Below, piece after piece: positions 46,868 to 57,145 of a DNA stretch of 64,000 nucleotides (positions are counted from its first letter, which is position 1; the number at the start of each line of letters is the position of its first letter). Under the pieces are notes generated by a model. That model was not told the DNA's origin. It did no database searches and was given only the letters and a program-made list of their open reading frames with translations. The position numbers and the translations under genes were made by a program. The stretch is from contig NC_053392.1 of assembly GCF_905171765.1 (NCBI RefSeq), positions 111,186,465 to 111,250,464 of the forward strand. Reading direction: 5' to 3'. Origin of the DNA: Bufo bufo (taxonomy: Eukaryota > Chordata > Amphibia > Anura > Bufonidae).

Positions 46868-47190
46868 ATAGTGCATTTGTATTGTGCAGCAGTTGTGTGC
46901 GGTTCTGCTGCAATAACAGAGTGACAAACGCTATTGTAACAAATAATTTTTACTGGTGTGATATACTAATTCCCCCCAAAAAAATGGATTAAAGCAGGGG
47001 TGTAATATACCAATAATATACTTCAAATATAGTGCATTTGGGTAATGCAGCATTTATTTGCGGTTTTGCTTTGTTACCGCAGCTACACAGAGTGACAAAC
47101 GCTATTGGAACAAATAATTTCTACTGGTGCGATATACCAGTTGCCCCCCAAAAAAACTGATTGAGGCAGGGGTGTGATATGCCTTCTTCC
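46868..47190. repeat. Two-unit 161-bp leader repeat of hAT-4
   Basis: ATAGTGCATTTG starts at 46868 and at 47029. Each unit contains AGAGTGACAAACGCTATTG, AACAAATAATTT and CCCCAAAAAAA with a final GCAGGGGTGT. Like the other hAT copies, the repeat sits just upstream of the transposase start. Confidence 0.88.
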
Positions 47191-47230
47191 ACAAATACTG
47201 CTCTTCTATAGGGACAGTTTCATTTTGAAA

Positions 47231-50085
47231 ATGACAGGCAGAGGAAGAGGCAGGAAATTCTGCAGGTGTGGTAGGGGTGAGGCAAGTGCACCAGGCTGGA
47301 GCATAAGTGGGAAGTTGCAGAAGGTGCGTGCAATTATGTCAAAAGACACACCAGACTTGGTTGAGTGGCTCACTAAGCCTTCCGCTTCTGCATTCTCCTC
47401 ATCCTCTCTATCTGCACCCTCTTCACTCTCTGCTGTGTGCATCCCCAAAGATACCACCACCACCACCATATCGCCTCCGCTCGAGTCAGAGGAATAATTT
47501 TCCCATCCTTTTCAAGACCTTACCGATGCGCAGCCATTCTTGGCATCGGATCAGGAAGAGAAGGTATCAACGATCGCCACCCAGCAGTCTGATGACAGTA
47601 CACAGATCACCCCAAGGAGGGTGGTCCCCGCTGTTGCTGCCTACTCCAAGATCTATAATGTCAGTGGTGGAGAAGGTGACGATGATGACGTGTCGATGGA
47701 CGTCACGAGGGTGCCCACAAGAGAGGAAGAGGAGGGGAGTTCAGATGGAGAAACGGAGCAGCATATAGGGAGGAGAAGGAGGAGAAGCAGGCAGAACTTA
47801 CAGTGCACAGGAGGCAAAAAGCAGACTGCTAATGTATTTGGAACGAGCCATCCACCGTGCATGGTCACATCTGGTGCTCCCAGGACGCCGGCACATGGAT
47901 CCGCAGTGGGAGCTTTTTTTAACGTGTCAGCTGCTGACAATAGTGTTGCCATCTGCAGCCTGTGCTGTCAACGCATAAGTCGCGGTAAGCCCAACACTCA
48001 CCTAGTGGCGAATGCCTTAAGAAGGCACCTGGCCTCCCATCACCGAGCCCAGTGGGAGCAACACCGTCAGAACCCACAAAGCCACACTCCGGGTGCTCCA
48101 CGTCCTGCCTCTTCTCCTTCTCTTTCTCCTCTCTCCTCCCATTTGTCCTCCACCTTACACTGTGCCGACGTCACGTTCATTTGGCAAAAGAAAGGCTTCC
48201 GTGGCCCAAATGTTCGAGTGTAAAAAGATGATAACACCGGATAACCCCCTTGCCCAACGACTGACCGCTTGTCAGAACTGATAGCTCGCCAACTACTGCC
48301 ATATAAACTGGTAGACTCGGAGGCCTTTAGAAAATTTGTGGCCATTGGCACACTGAAATGGAAGTATGGAAGAATGTATCTGTGGCACTCAGTGTCTAGT
48401 AAATACAGGCAGGGAAGGTACATAACATTTACTGACCACTGGGTGAACCTTCTGACGGCTGTCAAGCATGTAACCCATGGCACCCGTGTGGATTTTTTAT
48501 TACCGCCACGGATTGCATGCCGGCCTGCCTCTTCTTCTCCTCCTCCGGCCCTGCACACCTTTCTGCTCTGCGGTCACAGGCCGATCAGTGGCTAACCCCG
48601 CTCAATTTGACAGCTGGCAAAGTGGTGTGCGACAACGGTGCCAATCTACTGAGCGTGCTGAAAAAGGGCAAAATGACACACATGCCGTGCATGGCACACG
48701 TCCTAAACTTAGTCATGCAGCGATTCGTTTCCAAATACCACGGGGTCCAGGACGTCTTGCGGCAGGCCAGGAAAATCTCTGGTCATTTTAGAAGATCTTA
48801 CACGGCCATGGCTCGCCTTGCTGACGTTCAGCGGCGACACCACTTGCCGGTCAGACGTCTGATTTGTGACAGTCCGACGAGCTGGAACTCCACCTTGTAT
48901 ATGTTTGATAGGCTGCTCCAACTGAAATGTGCCTTTAACAACTACCTGTACGAACACTGCGGCATGACAGGTTCTGGGAAGCATGTTTTTTTTTTACTGC
49001 GCCAGTTACAGCTCATGCATGACGCATGCAGACTTCGGCGGCCATTTGATAAGATCACCAAACTGGTCAGTCGCAGCCAGGGCGCCATCAGTCACATCGT
49101 ACCTGACGCCTTCTTTCTGGAGTGTGCATTGCGTCATGTCATTGATCAAGCCGTCGAGGAGCATGAGCAGGAAGATGAGGAAGTCGCAATGCTGAATGAG
49201 TTCCTGGGAGGGCTGCTCCATCTGAGACAAGTCAGCAGGAGTCTGAAGAGGAGTCAGAGGAAGATAGAACCTGGGGGGAGGAGGAGGAGTAGCAAGAAGA
49301 GCAGGCTTTAAACTTTTCTGGGATCACTGGTGTTGTCCGTAGCTTGGGGGTGGAGACCGAGGACGACATTCTTCTGGGCGATAGGCAGGAGACAGGCAGC
49401 TCCACCACTTCCAATTTAGTGCAAATGGTGGCCTTCATGCTCCAGTGTTTGAACAGGGACCCCTGTATAAAAAGCCTAAAGGGCAAGGACCAGTACTGGG
49501 TGGCAACGTACTTAGAACCCCGGTACAAACACAAAATATTGGACATGTTACCAAAATCACAGAGGGCTGCAGAATGCAGCATTTCCAGGGCTTGCTTCGA
49601 GAGATTCTGCATTCTGTTGTTGCGGGTGCTGGCAGAGGAATTTCCACCCACAGAGAAACAGATGCGGGTACCAATCCAACAGCGCATGCAAGAAGAGGGC
49701 GGTTTGAAGATGTGTTGTACACTTTGGATTTCAGATCATTCTTGCAGCCAACTAATCGACACCTGCCCTCGGATCCAGCCTCAGGGAATGCCTAGACTGA
49801 CAGTTGTGCAACTACATCGGGTTAACGACCGATGTGGACGCTCTGAGAAGCGAGGAACCCCTTGACTACTGGGTGTGCAAGCTTGACCTGTGGCCAGAGC
49901 TGGCACAATTTGCCATGGAACTCTTGGCTTGCCCCTCGTCGAGGGTCCTGTCCGAATGGACGTTCAGCGGAGCAGGGGGGATCGTAACCGATAAGCGCAC
50001 TCGCCTAGCTCACGACAGTGTGGACTACCTCAAATTTCTAAAAATCAATGAGGCATGGATATCCGCCACCCCCCAGAACAAATAA
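47231..50085 (+). pseudogene. BED-finger hAT transposase of hAT-4, heavily broken
   Basis: The likely start is ATG at 47231 (MTGRGRGRKF). The frame continues past an in-frame TAA at 47495 into an acidic segment and a BED finger with ICSLCCQRISRG and RRHLASHH (about 47950-48045). Near 48180-48270 and 48520-48570 the frame changes. The segment that should hold the first catalytic aspartate (TTDxWT) is damaged: at 48374-48405 it reads MYLWHSVSSKYRQ and lacks the aspartate. The second motif, CDNGANLL, is present (48628-48645), as are CMAHVLNLVMQ and KDQYWVATYLEPRYKHK (about 49485-49535). The C-terminal region has LSEWTFSGAGG (49949-49975), so the catalytic glutamate remains while the usual following arginine is tryptophan. 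Stops and frame changes also occur near 49290-49345 and 49700-49805. It is inactive. Confidence 0.92.
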
Positions 50086-50099
50086 TTGTCCCTGTCTTA

Positions 50100-52010
50100 T
50101 ATAAATACAGCGGCATAAAAGGCCTTTTCTGTCTGGTGAATGCCTAATGTTTGGGGCCACGGAGGAATTCAACACCTGTGAAGACCACGAGTTATCGAAT
50201 TTCAACTATTATTATTTTATTTTTTTTCAAGAGAGGGGATTTTGTTAGCCATGTTTTTAATCCAATTTTATATTTTTAGTTCTTTTAAACATATGTATTT
50301 GACATATATTTGTACTGGCCAGCAGTAAAATTGATATCCAATTACAGTCTAATGTAACTCCATACACATAATCATTTGTTCTTTTCTGTATGTTGAATGA
50401 ATAATTTTTGGGGCCTGTACTCCACTGGCCTGAAGTAAAATTGCTATCCAATGACCGTCTAATATACCTCCAGCCACATAATCACTTGATATTTTCTGTA
50501 CAGTGAATGCCTAATGTTTGGGGCCTGTACTCCACTGGCCTAAAGTAAAATTGTCATTCAATGACTGTCTAATATACCTCCAGCCACATAATCACTTGAT
50601 GTTTTCTGTCCGGTTAATGAATAATTTTTGGGGCCTATAGTCCACTGGCCTGCAGTAAAATTGATATCCATTGACCGTCTAATATACCTCCAGCCACATA
50701 ATCACTTGATCTTTTCTGTTCGGTGAATGCCTAAATGTTGGGGCCCTGGAGGAATTCAACACCTATGACGACCACGTGTTATCGAATTTCACCTATTATT
50801 TGGGGTTTATTCAAGAGAGGGGATTTCGTTAGCCATGTTTTTAATCCAATTTTATGTTTTTAGTTCTTTTAAACATATGTATTTGACATGTATTTGTACT
50901 GGCCTGCAGTGAAATTGATATCCAATGACGTCTAATATACCTCCAGCCACATAATAACTTGATGTTTTCTGTCCGGTGAATGAATAATTTTTAAGGCCTG
51001 TACTCCACTGGCCTGCATTAAAATTGATGTCCAATGACCGTATAATATACCTCCAGTCACATAATCACTTGATCTTTTCTGTACGGTGAATGCATAATTT
51101 TTGGGGCCTGTAATTTAACTGGCCAACAGTAAAATTCTTATACGGTGACCACCTAATGTACCTCCAGCAACATTATTAATTGTTCTTTTCTGTACGGTGA
51201 AAGAATAAATTTTGGGACCTGTAGTCCACTGGCCTGCAGTAAAATTGATATCCCTTGACCGTCTATTATACCTCCTGCCATATAATCACTTGATATTTTC
51301 TGCATGGCGAATGCATAATGTTTGGGTCCTGTACTCCACTGGCCTGCATTAAAATTGACATCCAATGACCGTCTAATATACCTCCAGCCACATGATCACT
51401 TGATGTTTTCTATCCGATGAATGAATAATTTTTAGGGCCTATAGTCCACTGGCCTGCAGTAAAATTGATATCCATCGGCCGTCTAATACACCTCCAGACA
51501 CATAATCACTTGATGTTTTCTGTCCGGTAAATTAATAATTTTTGGGGCCTATAGTCCACTGGCCTGCAGTAAAATTGGTATCCATTCACGTCTAATATAC
51601 CTCTAGCCACATAATCACTTGATATTTTCTGTACGCTGAATGCATAATGTTTGGGGCTTGTACTCCACTGGCCTGCATTAAAAATGATATCCAATGACCG
51701 TCTAATATACTTCTAGCCACATAATCAATTGATCTTTTCTGTACGGTAAATGCATAATTTTTTGGGCCTGTAATCTAACTGGCCAACACTAAAATTGTTA
51801 TACGGTGACCGCCTAATGTACCTCCGGCCACATTATCAATTGTTCTTTTCTGTACGGTGAATGAATAATTTTTGGGGCCTGTAGTCCACTGGCCTTCAGT
51901 AAAATTGATATCCGTTGATCGTCTAATATACCTCCAGCCACATAATCACTTGATGTTTTCTGTCTGGTGAATGCCTAATGTTTGGAACCTGTACTAATGT
52001 GGTCTAAAAA
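50100..52010. repeat. 110-bp tail array of hAT-4 with larger-scale duplication
   Basis: AATATACCTCCAGCCACATA recurs at 50461, 50571 and 50681 and onward at roughly 110-bp spacing, each unit with GTTTTCTGT, GGTGAATG, GGGGCCTGTA and TCCACTGGCCTGCAGTAAAA. I count about 16-17 units. A larger segment with GGAGGAATTCAACACCT, TTCAAGAGAGGGGATTT and TTAGCCATGTTTTTAATCC occurs twice (about 50160-50290 and 50745-50875), so a block of several units was duplicated. The older copy at 3000-3340 has only two or three units. Confidence 0.92.
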
Positions 52011-52349
52011 AATTAAATTCTAGGCTCCAGCAGGGCACATTTTTGACAGTTTTACTTTAAGACGCATAAATATGGCCCCTGATTAAATTACATATTTTTT
52101 GTGGGAATTTTTGCTATTGATCCCCCTCTGTTATGTCACTGTCCATGTTGTGGGATAATTTGTGCACTTCTAGTAACTATTTGGGGGCTACAAATATGAC
52201 ATGAAGGTTTTTCAGGTTCGCCTGCCATTCAAGTGAATATGGCCAGCTGCAAATTTGCGGTTCGCAAACATTTGATCATGTTCGTGTGATCGCGTTCGCG
52301 AATCGTCCTGACCGATGTTCGTCCATCACTATCCATCATTTCAACATGC

Positions 52350-52990
52350 TTATTTGTTGCATATAATGCCCTTGCATTTATGTCCTCGCATATAATGTTT
52401 TACAGGGTCAGGTCACCTACATGCCCTCACCTATAATCTTTTACAGGGTCAGCTCACCTGCAGGCCCTCCCATATAATGTTTTATGTGGTCAGCTCACCT
52501 GCATGCCCTCACCTACAACCTTTTAGAGGGTCAGCTTTTCTGCAGGCCCTTGCATATAATGTTTTACAGTGTCAGCTCACCTGCAGGCCCTCGCATATAA
52601 TGTTTTACACGGTCAGCTCACCTGCAGGCCCTCGCAAATAATGTTTTACAGGGTCATATCACCTGCAGGCCCTTGCATACAATGTTTTAGAGGGTGAGCT
52701 CACCTGCAGGCCCTCACCTACAATCTTTTACAGGGTCAGTTCACCAGCAGCCCCTTGCATATAATGTTTTATAGGGTCAGCTCACCTGCATGCCCTCACC
52801 TACATTCTTTTACAGGGTCAGCTCACCTGCAGGCCCTTGGATATAATGTTTTACAGGGTCAGCTCACCTACAGGCCCTCACCTACAATCTTTTACAGGGG
52901 CAGCTCACCTGTAGCCCCTCGCATATAATGTTTTACAGGGTCAGCTCAGCAGCAGGCCCTCACCTACAACAATTTAGAGGTTCAGCCTCC
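52350..52990. repeat. About 41-bp minisatellite related to the hAT-2 array
   Basis: About 15-16 units carry GTTTTACAGGGTCAGCTCACCTGCAGGCCCTCGCATATAAT-type sequence (best copies near 52555-52640). The reverse complement matches the 40-bp unit of hAT-2 at 7325-7815 (AAAACATT, TGAGGGCCT, GGTGAGC, GACCCT). The array starts just outside the right end of hAT-4. It is probably the remnant of a hAT-2-like element, but I see neither its transposase nor its terminal repeat around it. Confidence 0.88.
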
Positions 52991-53253
52991 CAGCAGCCTC
53001 AGAGCTAACAGAACAGATAAGGAGAGGAAAATCACACATACGTACACACGGGATGCTCCTATGATCTTCAGAAGCAGTGTAGAAGCAGTTCTTTTGTCAG
53101 GATCAGGATATCAGCTGACATGCACTCACTTGCTCTCTTCGATCTCTCTTACCTGACAACAGGTAGTGGACTGCAAATTAGTTGGAAGTGAGACCCCAGG
53201 TGGCCAATGCTTTACTGTTTTTTTCAGGTAGATGCAGTAATATTTTATATTAA

Positions 53254-55214
53254 CCACTTCCCATCTGGGCCATTTACCCCCTTACTAATTTTTTGGAAAT
53301 CTGAAATGTGTCACTTTATGTGGTAATAACTTTAGAACGCTTTTACTTATCCAAGCCATTCTGAGATTGTTTTCTCGTGACACATTGTACTTCATGATAG
53401 TCATAAATTTGAGTCAATATATTTCACCTTTATTTATGAAAAAATCCCAAAATTATCAAAAATTTTGAAAAATTCACAATTTTCTAAATTTTTATTTCAC
53501 TGCTTTTAAAACCGAAAGTGACACCTCATAAAATATTTATTACTTAACATTCCCCATATGTCTACTTTATGTTGGCATCATTTTGTAAATGTAATTAATT
53601 TTTTTAGGACATTACAAGGCTTAGAATTGTAGAAGCAATTCTTAAATTTTTAAGAAAATTTCCAAAACCCACTTTTTAAGGACCAGTTTAGGTCTAAAGT
53701 CACTTTGTGGGGCTTAGGCCGAGTTTACACGAACGTGTGTGATCCGTGGCCGTATTGCGGCCCGCAAATCGCGGGCCGCAATACACGGCCACAGTTCCGT
53801 GTGAATTCCGCATCACGGATGCGGACCCATTCACTTCAATGGGTCCGCAAATCCGGAATCGCGGAACGGCCGCACGGGACCCCTCGGAAGCACTACGGAG
53901 TGCCTCCGTGGGGTTACGTCCCGTACTTCCGTTCCGCAAAAAGATAGAACAAGTCCTATCTTTTAGCGGAACGGCCGGATCGCGGACCCATTAAAGTGAA
54001 TGGGTCCGCGATCCGATGCGGCTGACCTACGGCCGGCGATTGTGCATTGCGGCCCGCTATTTGCGGGCCGCAGCACAGGCACGGGTCACACACGTTCGTG
54101 TGAACTCGGCCTTACATAGTGGAAACCCCCCATAAATGAGCCTATTGTAGAAACTACACCCCTCAAGTTACTCAAAACTGATTTTACAAACTTTTTTAAC
54201 CCTTTAGGTGTTCCACAAGAATTAAAGAGAAATGGAGATTAAATTTCAAAATTTCACTTTTTTGGCAGATTTTCACTTTTTAATCCATTTTTTTCTTTAA
54301 CACATTGAGGGTTCACAGCCAAACAAAACTTAATATTTATTACCCAGGTTCTGCAGTTTACATAAACACCCCACATGTAGTCATAAAACTGATGTTAGGG
54401 CACACAGCAGGGCACAGAAGAAAAGGAGCGCAATATGGTTTATGGAAGGCAGATTTTGGTGAACTGGTTTTTAGATGCCAGGTCCCATTTGAAATCCCCC
54501 CTGATGCACTCTTACAGTAGAAACTCCCCCAAAAAGTGACCCCCATTTTGGAAACTAGAGGATAAGGTGCTAGTTTTATTGGTACTATTTTGGAGTACAT
54601 TTGAATTTTATTTGCTCTATATTATGTTTTTTAAGAGGCAAGGTAACAAAAAAATGGCACGGTTTTTATTATAAAATTTTTGCAACGTTCATCTGACAGG
54701 GTAGATCAAGTGCTATTTTTATAGAGCAGGTTGTTATGGACCCAATGATATTAAATATGTCTACTTTGTTTGTTTCAGTTTTACATAATAAAGCATTTTT
54801 GAAAACATGTTTTTGTGTCTCCATTTTCCGAACGCCGTATTTTTTTATTTTTCTGCTTATCGTCTTGTGCAGGTGCTTGTTTTTTGTAGGAAGAGTTGAC
54901 GTTTTTATTGGTACCATTTTTGGATACATATGATTTTTTTGATCATTCATTATAACACTTTATGGGGCACAGATTTTATTTATTTATTTTTACAGCGTTC
55001 ACCTGAGGGGTTAGGTCATGTGACATTTTTATAGAGTAGATCGTTACGGACGTGGCAATACCTAATATGTATACTTTTTCTCATTTATTTAAGTTTTACA
55101 CAATAATAAAAAAAATTAAACCAAAATAATTATATTTTTGTGTCTCCATAGTCTGAGAGCCATAGCTTTTTTATTTAACAATATATGTGGCATAAATGTA
55201 AGGTGGTTTACACC
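53254..55214 (+). mobile_element. Left part of a TTAA-type non-autonomous element
   Basis: The left end is TTAA (53250-53253) followed by CCACTTCCCATCTGGGCC. Downstream sequence shares long segments with 23460-24240: TTTTATAGAGCAGGTTGTTA, ATATGTCTACTTT, ACATAATAAAGCATTTTTGA, GTGTCTCCAT at 54815 and again at 55140, and AGCGTTCACCTGAGGGGTTAGG. The right end is not seen, because Tc1 elements follow from 55217. A Harbinger MITE is nested inside. Together with 23141-24693 it defines a family with TTAA at both ends and about 310-325 bp internal units. Confidence 0.7.
53717..54111. mobile_element. CpG-rich Harbinger-type MITE
   Basis: TTA flanks both sides (53714-53716, 54112-54114). Termini are GGCCGAGTTTACACGAACGT and ACGTTCGTGTGAACTCGGCC. 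The 395-bp body contains many CpG-rich palindromes, for example GCGGCCCGCAAATCGCGGGCCGC-like sequence at 53757-53779 and GCGGCCCGCTATTTGCGGGCCGC-like sequence at 54050-54072, and CCATTCACTTCAATGGGTCCGC. No gene. It interrupts the TTAA-type element, so it is the younger of the two. Confidence 0.95.
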
Positions 55215-55236
55215 TACAGTGGATATAAAAAGTCTA

Positions 55237-56778
55237 CAGTCGTGGCCAAAAGTTTTGAGAATTACATAATTATTGGAAATTGGAAAAGTTGCTGCTTAAG
55301 TTTTTATAATAGCAATTTGCATATACTCCAGAATGTTATGAAGAGTGATCAGATGAATTGCATAGTCCTTCTTTGCCATGAAAATTAACTTAATCCCAAA
55401 AAAAACTTTCCACTGCATTTCATTGCTGTCATTAAAGGACCTGCTGAGATCATTTCAGTAATCGTCTTATTAACTCAGGTGAGAGTGTTGACGAGCACAA
55501 GGCTGGAGATCATTATGTCAGACTGATTGGGTTAAAATGGCAGACTTGACATGTTAAAAGGAGGGTGATGCTTGAAATCATTGTTCTTCCATTGTTAACC
55601 ATGGTGACCTGCAAAGAAACACGTGCAGCCATCATTGCGTTGCATAAAAATGGCTTCACAGGCAAGGATATTGTGGCTACTAAGATTGCACCTCAATCAA
55701 CAATTTATAGGATCATCAAGAACTTCAAGGAAAGAGGTTCAATTCTTGTTAAGAAGGCTTCAGGGCGTCCAAGAAAGTCCAGCAAGCGCCAGGATCGTCT
55801 CCTAAAGAGGATTCAGCTGCGGGATCGGAGTGCCACCAGTGCAGAGCTTGCTCAGGAATGGCAGCAGGCAGGTGTGAGCGCATCTGCACGCACAGTGAGG
55901 CGAAGACTTTTGGAAGATGGCCTGGTGTCAAGAAGGGCAGCAAAGAAGCCACTTCTCTCCCCAAAAAACATCAGGGACAGATTGATCTTCTGCAGAAAGT
56001 ATGGTGAATGGACTGCTGAGGACTGGGGCAAAGTCATATTCTCCGATGAAGCCTCTTTCCGATTGTTTGAGGCATTTGTAAAAAGGCTTGTCCGGAGAAG
56101 AAAAGGTGAGCGCTACCATCAGTCCTGTGTCATGCCAACAGTAAAGCATCCTGAGACCATTCATGTGTGGGGTTGCTTCTCATCCAAGGGAGTGGGCTCA
56201 CTCACAATTTTGCCCAAAAACATAGCCATGAATAAAGAATGGTACCAAAACACCCTCCAACAGCAACTTCTTTCAACAATCCAACAACAGTTTGGTGAAG
56301 AACAATGCTTTTTCCAGCATGATGGAGCACAAGTGATAACTAAGTGGCTCGGGGACCAAAACATTGACATTTTGGGTCCATGGCCTGGAAACTCCCCAGA
56401 TCTTAATCCCATTGAGAACTTGTGGTCAATCCTCAAGAGGCGGGTGGACAAACAAAAACCCACTAATTCTGACAAACTCCAAGAAGTGATTATGAAAGAA
56501 TGGGTTGCTATCAGTCAGGAATTGGCCCAGAAGTTGATTGAGAGCATGCCCAGCCGAATTGCAGAGGTCCTGAAAAAGAAGGGCCAACACTGCAAATACT
56601 GACTCTTTGCATAAATGTCATGTAATTGTCGATAAAAGCCTTTGAAACATATGAAGTGCGTGTAATTATATTTCACTATATCACAGAAACAACTGAAACA
56701 AAGATCTAAAAGCAGTTTAGCAGCAAACATTGTGAAAACTAATATTTTTGTCATTCTCAAAACTTTTGGCCACGACTG
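55237..56778 (+). mobile_element. Tc1-like element (family A, copy 2), nested
   Basis: Ends are CAGTCGTGGCCAAAAGTTTT and AAAACTTTTGGCCACGACTG, with matching sequence for about 27 bp. The TA duplication is at 55235-55236 and 56779-56780. It is 1542 bp, with one long transposase frame. Its sequence is very close to copy 1 at 25232-27283, so both are recent insertions. This copy has the uninterrupted version of the site at which copy 1 took up a solo LTR. Confidence 0.97.
55568..56602 (+). CDS. Tc1-like transposase, full open frame with a six-residue deletion
   Basis: This is the only long undamaged frame in the window. An ATG at 55568 opens it; a second ATG at 55601 (MVTCKETRAAI) is the more usual-looking Tc1 start. 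Residues ~15-130 (from 55568) form the paired-like DNA-binding domain: two helix-turn-helix parts joined by GRPRKSSKR, which may also act in nuclear import. Catalytic residues are aspartate in KVIFSDEASF, aspartate in FFQHDGA and glutamate in SPDLNPIENLW. Compared with copy 1, 18 bases are missing right after QHDGA (about 56331), removing the six residues PCHKAK including the histidine usual in this motif. With them the spacing from second aspartate to glutamate would be 35 residues; here it is 30 or fewer. That makes catalysis doubtful even though the frame is intact. It would act in the nucleus on the 27-bp ends. Confidence 0.93.
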   Translation: MLEIIVLPLLTMVTCKETRAAIIALHKNGFTGKDIVATKIAPQSTIYRIIKNFKERGSILVKKASGRPRKSSKRQDRLLKRIQLRDRSATSAELAQEWQQAGVSASARTVRRRLLEDGLVSRRAAKKPLLSPKNIRDRLIFCRKYGEWTAEDWGKVIFSDEASFRLFEAFVKRLVRRRKGERYHQSCVMPTVKHPETIHVWGCFSSKGVGSLTILPKNIAMNKEWYQNTLQQQLLSTIQQQFGEEQCFFQHDGAQVITKWLGDQNIDILGPWPGNSPDLNPIENLWSILKRRVDKQKPTNSDKLQEVIMKEWVAISQELAQKLIESMPSRIAEVLKKKGQHCKY

Positions 56779-57145
56779 TACACACCCCTGTTAAAATGTC
56801 AGGTTTGTGTGCTGTAAAAAAAATTGACAAAGATAAATAATTTCAGAACCTTTTCCACCTATAAACTGTTCCACTCTATTGAAAAACAAACTGAAATCTT
56901 TTAGGGTGAAGGGAAGAAAACAAAAACAAAAAAATATATAATGTGGTTACATAAGTGTGCACACCCTCTCATAACTGGGAATGTAGCTGTGTTCAGAATT
57001 AAGCAATCACATTCAAAATCATGCTAAATAGGACTCAGTATACACCTCCATCATTTAATGTGCCTCTGATTAACCCCAAATAAAGTTCAGCTGCACTAGT
57101 TGGTCTTTCCTGAAATTTTCTTAGTTGCATCCCACAGCAAAAGCC

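Larger units (their letters stand above)
46690..52331 (+). mobile_element. hAT-4: hAT element with long repeat-rich tail
   Basis: The right end is clear: GTTCGCGAATCG, then GATGTTCGTCCATCACTA at 52331, shared with the fragment ending at 3657. On the left, CGAACTATGCTCGTTCGCGA at 46710 gives similar subterminal GTTCGC palindromes, but I do not find the expected TAGTGATGGACGAAC start, so the left end seems truncated or altered. Between them lie a two-unit leader repeat (46868-47190), the broken transposase (47231-50085) and a tail array (50100-52010). Target duplication not established. Confidence 0.8.

Noticed and set aside
55749..56760. Minus-strand frames opposite the intact Tc1 transposase
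   Set aside because: They are antisense shadows; the plus frame has the catalytic motifs.
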